Source: Ferrovaceae bacterium
GTDB taxonomy: Bacteria > Pseudomonadota > Gammaproteobacteria > Burkholderiales > Ferrovaceae
Assembly (NCBI GenBank): GCA_027449685.1
Contig: DAIDLC010000002.1
Span: 62,001 to 126,000 of the forward strand
Reading direction: 5' to 3'
Length of the DNA stretch: 64,000 nucleotides
The notes under the pieces were generated by a model. The model was not told the origin of the DNA and ran no database searches. It saw nothing but the letters and a program-made list of their open reading frames with translations. Made by a program: the position numbers and the translations under genes. This document shows, piece after piece, positions 59,539-64,000 of the stretch. Each line of letters begins with the position of its first letter. The stretch's first letter is position 1.

Positions 59539-61779
59539 CTAGAACGAAAAGGCAAAATTGGCTTGAACGTAACGTTCTGGCAAGCCAAAATACAGCGGGT
59601 TGTTGTTCTGATCCGTTGCCCCATAGGTGGCGTAAATGTCGTTGCGGTTGAACAAATTATTGACCTGCAAGCCCAATTTGGCCTGTTTGGCCCAATTCCA
59701 TCCGGTATCCACTTTGTAACTGACATTCAGATCGGTAACGGTGTAAGAACCGAAGGGAATGTTCCCATTTCCAGCGCCAGAATTTCTCTCGCCCACTTCC
59801 TTGGCAATGAGTGAGGCATACCATTTGGAATCCTCATAAATGGCTCCCAGGGCCGCTGTAGTATGGGGGGTATATTGCAAGATACTGCCATCGCTGGTGG
59901 AGTAGTTGTTGATCCCCAGATTACCATACAGACTCAGGCCTTTGACCACCATCCATGTGCCTTGCAATTCTCCTCCATCGTATTTCACTCCTCCAACATT
60001 GTCGAAGCAGGTAAATATTCCACACCCGTACGAATTGATTTTGTTTGTAAAATCAATACGGTAAATATCGGCGCTGAGGGTCAGGTCATGGTTTGTCCAT
60101 ACCGTTCCCATTTGGTAGTTCTTGGTGGACTGGGGCTGTAACGAACCGGTTTGCGCGTTGTTTTTGTAAAACAGATTCATATTTGGCGCCATGAATCCTT
60201 CGGCATATTCTGCATAGAATGACCAATTGCCAGACAGCTTGTAATTGGTCGTTAACGCCGGCAGCAGTTTCGCCCAGCTCTCCGAGCTATTGTCCGGTGC
60301 GCCCGTCCCCTGCTGTACCGCAGAGTTGAATGATCGTTTGAAGTAGGAATACTTCAAACCGGGGGTAACCACCCAATTATCTGCCAGTTTCCATTCGTAC
60401 TGCACATAGGGTTGGAGAGTCGTGAGGGTATCCTGCATGAGTCGATCCGTGTAAGCCAGCATGCCACTGGGGCCACTGACCTGATTGGCCGTATTGTATG
60501 CTTGGTTTAAAGTCCAATCCGTTTCGATTTGAGAACGGTTATTGGTTTGATAATCCAGCCAGGCTCCAAAGTCCAACTGGCCACGCCCAAGTGCTTCTGA
60601 CATGCGCAGCAAATCGCCCACCGACCGATAATTCATGGTCATGGCCTGCCCTGGCACATCGTTGGGGTAGGCCACTCCTCCCACCACGGTTCCGGTTTGG
60701 GGCAAACCCGTACCGTTTCCGGTTCCCGGATAAGTGCCAAAACCCGGGTTCAACCCGTTATACCCATTGTGGTAATAGGCGTAGGTATAGAGTTTGTTAT
60801 CCAGCTGCAACTCTCCAAAATGGGTTTTCAGGCCCACGTACTCGAAGTCAGAGGTGATGTCATCGTAGTTATAGCCGTAGAATGCCTGGCTGCTCGGATC
60901 GGAGGACAAGCCGTAGTTCCGCCCAAACTGGGACATTTGCTGAAAGGTTGCACCATAAGGCACATTTTGATTCAGCTTGTTTCCCATGGCCACAAATGTC
61001 AACAAACTGTCCTCGCCCACAACCTTCTGAAACTTCAGGAACAGATTTTGTCGGCGTTGGGCGCTATTGGTCAGGTAGCCATCAGTCGAAAAGGACTTAT
61101 AGCTCACGTAGCCCTTGGCATCCCCATAATTTTGCATACTCCCCGTATCAAATTGGGCTCCAAGCAAACGGGTATTCCAACTGCCAAAGCTACCAAATGC
61201 GGTGGTCCCCGGAGCGTTCGTTGGATTTTTGGAATTGATGGCAATGGTTCCGCCAAAAGTGGAATAGCCAATATTACTGGCATCTCCAGGGCCCAAATCC
61301 ACGGCAACTCCACCAATATCCTGCGCCATGAAGTAGGAGGTGGAATGATGGGTAAAATCGTTGGAGTCCCCCCATGGGATCCCATCGAAGGTCACGTTGT
61401 ATTGCCCATCCTGAAATCCACGCAAGGTCAGGCTTTGGGTTTCCATCATGCCGGGCCCGTTGGGATCAACGCTATTCACGCTCGGGAGAAAAGAAATGAT
61501 ATCGCTATAGTTGGATCCCGCCGAAGCATTCTCTTCCACAAAATGCTGGCTGATGCTAAATACTGGCTCGGTCGTGTCCATTGACATGCTACTGGGGGCT
61601 GCGTAGGTGGCCGATCCCTTGCCCGTCACACTTGCAGCCGTCCCATTACCCCCGCCTGTAGCGGCCACGCTACCAATATCCATGGCCTGATCCGCCATGG
61701 CATTCATGGTGGCAATGGCAGAAAATACCGACAAGACCACGGTGCTCAAAACCCGTTTCTGATGTAATGAATTCGTCAC
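59539..61779 (-). CDS. TonB-dependent outer-membrane receptor
   Basis: A 746-residue receptor. The signal peptide ends near MNAMA, then about 45 Gly/Ser/Thr-rich residues precede the plug (SDIISFLPSVNSVDPNGPG, LTLRGFQDGQYNVTFDGIPWGDSNDF, STFGGTIAINSKNP). The barrel ends with RYVQANFAFSF and a terminal Phe. There is no N-terminal signalling domain. The start is GTG with GGGGGT seven bases upstream. The divergent exbB-exbD-tonB genes probably energise it. No Fur-like box is evident, so iron is not a safe assumption for the substrate. Confidence 0.93.
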   Translation of the reverse strand: MTNSLHQKRVLSTVVLSVFSAIATMNAMADQAMDIGSVAATGGGNGTAASVTGKGSATYAAPSSMSMDTTEPVFSISQHFVEENASAGSNYSDIISFLPSVNSVDPNGPGMMETQSLTLRGFQDGQYNVTFDGIPWGDSNDFTHHSTSYFMAQDIGGVAVDLGPGDASNIGYSTFGGTIAINSKNPTNAPGTTAFGSFGSWNTRLLGAQFDTGSMQNYGDAKGYVSYKSFSTDGYLTNSAQRRQNLFLKFQKVVGEDSLLTFVAMGNKLNQNVPYGATFQQMSQFGRNYGLSSDPSSQAFYGYNYDDITSDFEYVGLKTHFGELQLDNKLYTYAYYHNGYNGLNPGFGTYPGTGNGTGLPQTGTVVGGVAYPNDVPGQAMTMNYRSVGDLLRMSEALGRGQLDFGAWLDYQTNNRSQIETDWTLNQAYNTANQVSGPSGMLAYTDRLMQDTLTTLQPYVQYEWKLADNWVVTPGLKYSYFKRSFNSAVQQGTGAPDNSSESWAKLLPALTTNYKLSGNWSFYAEYAEGFMAPNMNLFYKNNAQTGSLQPQSTKNYQMGTVWTNHDLTLSADIYRIDFTNKINSYGCGIFTCFDNVGGVKYDGGELQGTWMVVKGLSLYGNLGINNYSTSDGSILQYTPHTTAALGAIYEDSKWYASLIAKEVGERNSGAGNGNIPFGSYTVTDLNVSYKVDTGWNWAKQAKLGLQVNNLFNRNDIYATYGATDQNNNPLYFGLPERYVQANFAFSF

Positions 61780-61789
61780 GTCTTAACCC

Positions 61790-61812
61790 CCGGTTGAAAA
61801 TCTTTCAAACGG
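61790..61812. promoter_or_regulatory. Inverted repeat in the receptor leader
   Basis: CCGGTTGAAA and TTTCAAACGG flank ATC, pairing at all but one position. The repeat lies 11 bases upstream of the receptor GTG and next to its ribosome site. It could be an operator or an RNA hairpin. The rest of the divergent gap to 62010 shows no site I can name. Confidence 0.4.
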
Positions 61813-62009
61813 GCGATTGTCTTCATCCCATATGACAGTTTATTGAGGTTCAGGTTAACTTTTTGTTACGGATCCTGCCCTTGGTAACCAGTTGCATGAT
61901 TCCTCACCGCAAACTCACCCCATGAACTGACCGCCTTCATAAAACTGCAACGATAAATTTGGAGAATGGATCATTTACGGCACACCTGTCTGATAGGACA
62001 ACATCGATC

Positions 62010-62645
62010 ATGGATATAAAGCATTTAATAGATTTGGCCAATGACTCCGGCGGTACCTTGTACCTCATGATCGTTCTGCTCACTTTGGCGCTGACGGTCA
62101 TCATCGAGCGCAGCCGCTATCTGTCCAACATGATTGAAGGGGGAGAGCGGCTCATCCACACCGTCATTTCCGAGCATCACACCGACCAATCACACTGGCG
62201 TGCCTTTACCGAAAAGCACCCTAATCTGCCACACTTGCGGATTGTGGATGCCGCACTGTCCATCCATGCCGCACCAACGGCAAACCGTCAGGTTCTGGAT
62301 GGGCTGTTGGAAGAAGCCGTGTTGCACGAAGTCCCCAAACTGGACCGCTCCCTCTGGATGCTGGACACCATCATTACCCTGGCCCCGTTACTAGGATTGT
62401 TTGGAACCATTTTTGGGATGTTCAATACCTTCAGTGTGCTGGGTGGCGATCACAACGAAGCCCTGCAGGTTACCTCCGGCATTGCCGAATCCTTGTTGGC
62501 AACCGCTTCGGGCCTGGTGGTGGCGATGGTCGGTCTGATTTTCTTTAACGGCTTGAATACGCGCATTCGCTTGGTGGCTCACCAACTGGAAACCGTCAAG
62601 GTGATGTTGCTCAACCGTTTGGATCGCCTACCCCAGGCCGCCTAG
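62010..62645 (+). CDS. exbB: ExbB/TolQ-family proton channel protein
   Basis: A 211-residue protein with three membrane segments, at about 17-33, 115-140 and 160-185. The conserved LDTIITLAPLLGLFGTIFGMFNTF and SGIAESLLATASGLVVAMVGLIFFN stretches form the MotA/TolQ/ExbB channel. I use the ATG at 62010; the in-frame TTG further upstream lacks support. It is the first gene of exbB-exbD-tonB. Confidence 0.92.
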   Translation: MDIKHLIDLANDSGGTLYLMIVLLTLALTVIIERSRYLSNMIEGGERLIHTVISEHHTDQSHWRAFTEKHPNLPHLRIVDAALSIHAAPTANRQVLDGLLEEAVLHEVPKLDRSLWMLDTIITLAPLLGLFGTIFGMFNTFSVLGGDHNEALQVTSGIAESLLATASGLVVAMVGLIFFNGLNTRIRLVAHQLETVKVMLLNRLDRLPQAA

Positions 62646-62685
62646 CGCTCCACTGTCGTGAATCCGTTTGAAGGAACCTTTGCGC

Positions 62686-63075
62686 ATGCGCTATTTCGAG
62701 AATCGTCGGGCTCGCATCGAGATCATTCCAATGATCGACATCATGCTGTTTTTGCTGGTGTTTTTTGTCATGCTCACCCTGAAAATGATCCCCACCACGG
62801 GTCAAACCACCAAACTTCCCGTCAGCCGGACAGCAGAAAACATCCCTGTGCCAAAGCTGCTGGTGGAAGTGGGGGATGACGGCCTCATCACCGCAGATCA
62901 TCAACCGATGTCCCTGGCCCAGCTAACCGTACGCTTGCAAGGCATGGGTCCCAAAACAGCGGTGACCATTTCCGGCAATCAGGCGGTGGCCCTGCAAAAA
63001 ATCATGTCCGTTCTGGATGCCGTGAAATCTGCAGGCATTTCGCAAGTATCCATTGCTGCCCGACGGACGGAGTAG
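62686..63075 (+). CDS. exbD: ExbD-family biopolymer transport protein
   Basis: A 129-residue protein with one N-terminal membrane helix. The conserved Asp lies in EIIPMIDIMLFLLVFFVM, the proton-carrying position. A periplasmic domain follows. AAGGA lies 10 bases before the chosen ATG at 62686; an earlier GTG is possible. Confidence 0.93.
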   Translation: MRYFENRRARIEIIPMIDIMLFLLVFFVMLTLKMIPTTGQTTKLPVSRTAENIPVPKLLVEVGDDGLITADHQPMSLAQLTVRLQGMGPKTAVTISGNQAVALQKIMSVLDAVKSAGISQVSIAARRTE

Positions 63076-63081
63076 GGTGCG

Positions 63082-63750
63082 ATGACAGCGAGTGCAACGC
63101 TACCCCCTGTTCTGAGTCAGCCCAAGGGGCATTTCAGTGCCTTTGGCTTTGCCGTGGTGGTCGAAGGCCTCTTGTTGCTGGCCTTGATTTTTATCAGTCA
63201 GTTGGGTTGGTGGCAGAAGGAGCCCCCGCTCAAGGAAGTCATGCGCCTGGATTTGACCGAGGTGCCGCCCCAACCCAAACCCCCCGAGCCCCCCAAGGTG
63301 CAACCTGTGCAACCCCATCCCAGGATCACGGCCCCAAGGCTGGTAACCCCCCCCACGGTACAGCCCCTCCCGCCACCTTTGGTCAAATCCTCGGAGCCCA
63401 GTCCCTTCGTTGAAAAACCCAGCGTGCAGCCCCCGCCACAGCCGGTGCCAAACCCCGACAAGAGCGCCGCTGAAATTGCCACCTATGCAGGTCAGATCAG
63501 GGCAGCGGTGCAAGCGGCCTTGATCTATCCTCAGGCCGCGCAAGCCATGAATTATTCCGGTCGGGTGCGGGTAGAATTTAATTTGCTGGATAAACAACCC
63601 TCCGCCGCAAAAATCCTTATCTCCAGCAAAGTGGGATTGTTTGACCGCGCCGCCCTGGCTGCCGTGGTTTCTGCCAGCTATCCCACGCCTCCCGCCTCTC
63701 TCACCGGTCAGCCAAAAACCTATCAGGTGTGGGTGGAATTCAACCGCTAG
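63082..63750 (+). CDS. tonB: Energy transducer TonB
   Basis: A 222-residue protein with an N-terminal anchor (FGFAVVVEGLLLLALIFISQLG), a Pro-rich spacer with many PPxP repeats at about 50-125, and the TonB C-terminal domain (YPQAAQAMNYSGRVRVEFNLLDKQPSAAKI in family terms). It couples the ExbB-ExbD proton motor to the divergent receptor. It begins six bases after exbD. Confidence 0.93.
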   Translation: MTASATLPPVLSQPKGHFSAFGFAVVVEGLLLLALIFISQLGWWQKEPPLKEVMRLDLTEVPPQPKPPEPPKVQPVQPHPRITAPRLVTPPTVQPLPPPLVKSSEPSPFVEKPSVQPPPQPVPNPDKSAAEIATYAGQIRAAVQAALIYPQAAQAMNYSGRVRVEFNLLDKQPSAAKILISSKVGLFDRAALAAVVSASYPTPPASLTGQPKTYQVWVEFNR

Positions 63751-63759
63751 TTGTTTGTC

Positions 63760-63782
63760 GGCCTGGGGCCAGGCTATCTTTG
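63760..63782. terminator. Weak hairpin between convergent tonB and the next gene
   Basis: GCCTG and CAGGC pair around a GGGC loop shortly after the tonB stop, with TATCTTT following. It is a short stem, so a terminator role is only possible. Confidence 0.35.
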
Positions 63783-64000
63783 TCAGTGCCCCTTGGTGGC
63801 AGCCCGTTGGGGCAAAAGCAGCAGGCATAATCCCATGAAGAGCAATAACACGCCCGAAGCCGCGAAACGGCTCAGGTCCAGCCCACCGGCAGTCACGGGC
63901 TTATCCAGGAAATCTCCGAGCACGGCGCCTAAAGGCCTGGTCAAAACAAACGCCAACCAAAACAGAGCGGTTTGAGAAACCTTTGAACGAAAATGGGCCA
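63783..64000 (-). CDS. 3' end of a COG4705-like membrane protein (partial)
   Basis: The minus strand is open from the window edge to a TGA at 63785-63783, giving 71 residues. They include a membrane segment ALFWLAFVLTRPLGAVLGDFL, the segment KPVTAGGLDLSRF and a last helix ASGVLLLFMGLCLLLLP. The FWLAFVLTRPLGAxLGDFLxKP pattern is typical of the COG4705 multi-pass membrane proteins, whose function is unknown. The 5' part lies outside the window. Confidence 0.75.
   Translation of the reverse strand, partial: AHFRSKVSQTALFWLAFVLTRPLGAVLGDFLDKPVTAGGLDLSRFAASGVLLLFMGLCLLLLPQRAATKGH

Noticed and set aside
60697-61584. Plus-strand 295-codon open frame inside the TonB-dependent receptor
   Set aside because: The receptor plug and barrel are continuous on the minus strand; the other frame has no family features.
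61780-62009. Fur box in the receptor/exbB divergent region
   Set aside because: No stretch approaches the 19-bp GATAAT-type consensus; the only clear symmetry is the TTGAAA/TTTCAA repeat.

Overview
The window looks like ordinary chromosome of a Gram-negative betaproteobacterium. Supporting signs are the lptM-lysA pair, ubiK and comM in one neighbourhood, hemD-hemX-hemY, PII-AmtB, the glutathione genes gshA-gshB with GshA of the Acidithiobacillus-type family, a PyrB-PyrC' pair and a SUF operon led by an Rrf2 regulator. Composition is moderately GC-rich. A metal-exporting RND system and GshA of this kind would fit an environmental chemolithotroph, for example a Ferrovum- or Nitrosomonadales-like organism, but genus is a guess. 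There are no insertion sequences, phage genes or CRISPR arrays, and the coding is dense.

Layout. 1-4800: lptM-lysA, a Lys/Ala-rich histone-H1-like protein, then on the minus strand a rhodanese, aroE and mtgA. 4800-9240: a nitrogen-control block of glnA (with a sigma-54-type promoter), glnL/ntrB and glnG/ntrC. 9149-14357: minus-strand exonuclease III, a large chemoreceptor and a DNA photolyase. 14464-17699: yqgE, ruvX, pyrB and a dihydroorotase homologue that has lost its metal-binding HxH (PyrC'). 17799-27610: prlC on plus, then minus-strand mpl, an RNase II-family gene, a TonB-like gene and metH. 27646-31107: a minus-strand porin-glnK-amtB operon behind a second sigma-54-type promoter with an NtrC-type palindrome upstream.

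31108-41133: ubiK, then an OmpR-type two-component system divergent from an outer-membrane factor, an adaptor and an HME-type RND pump (CzcCBA-like), then comM. 41244-47479: the suf operon, in transcription order regulator, sufB, sufC, sufD, sufS, sufU, sufT. 47729-50002: gshA-gshB. 50051-57943: ddl and hemC on minus, divergent from ppc-hemD-hemX-hemY. 58010-64000: tRNA-Arg(CCG), an AhpD-like protein, an outer-membrane protein, a TonB-dependent receptor divergent from exbB-exbD-tonB, and the 3' end of a membrane-protein gene cut by the window edge.

How the genes cooperate. NtrB/NtrC encoded at 6.7-9.2 kb are the expected activators of both sigma-54-type promoters, tying glutamine synthetase, PII, the ammonium channel and an otherwise unexplained porin into one nitrogen regulon. 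The suf operon appears autoregulated through a perfect palindrome over its -10 box, with a possible attenuator hairpin in its leader. The metal-efflux genes probably answer to the adjacent two-component system through short direct repeats on both sides of the divergent region. The terminal cluster is a self-contained TonB uptake system of unknown substrate.
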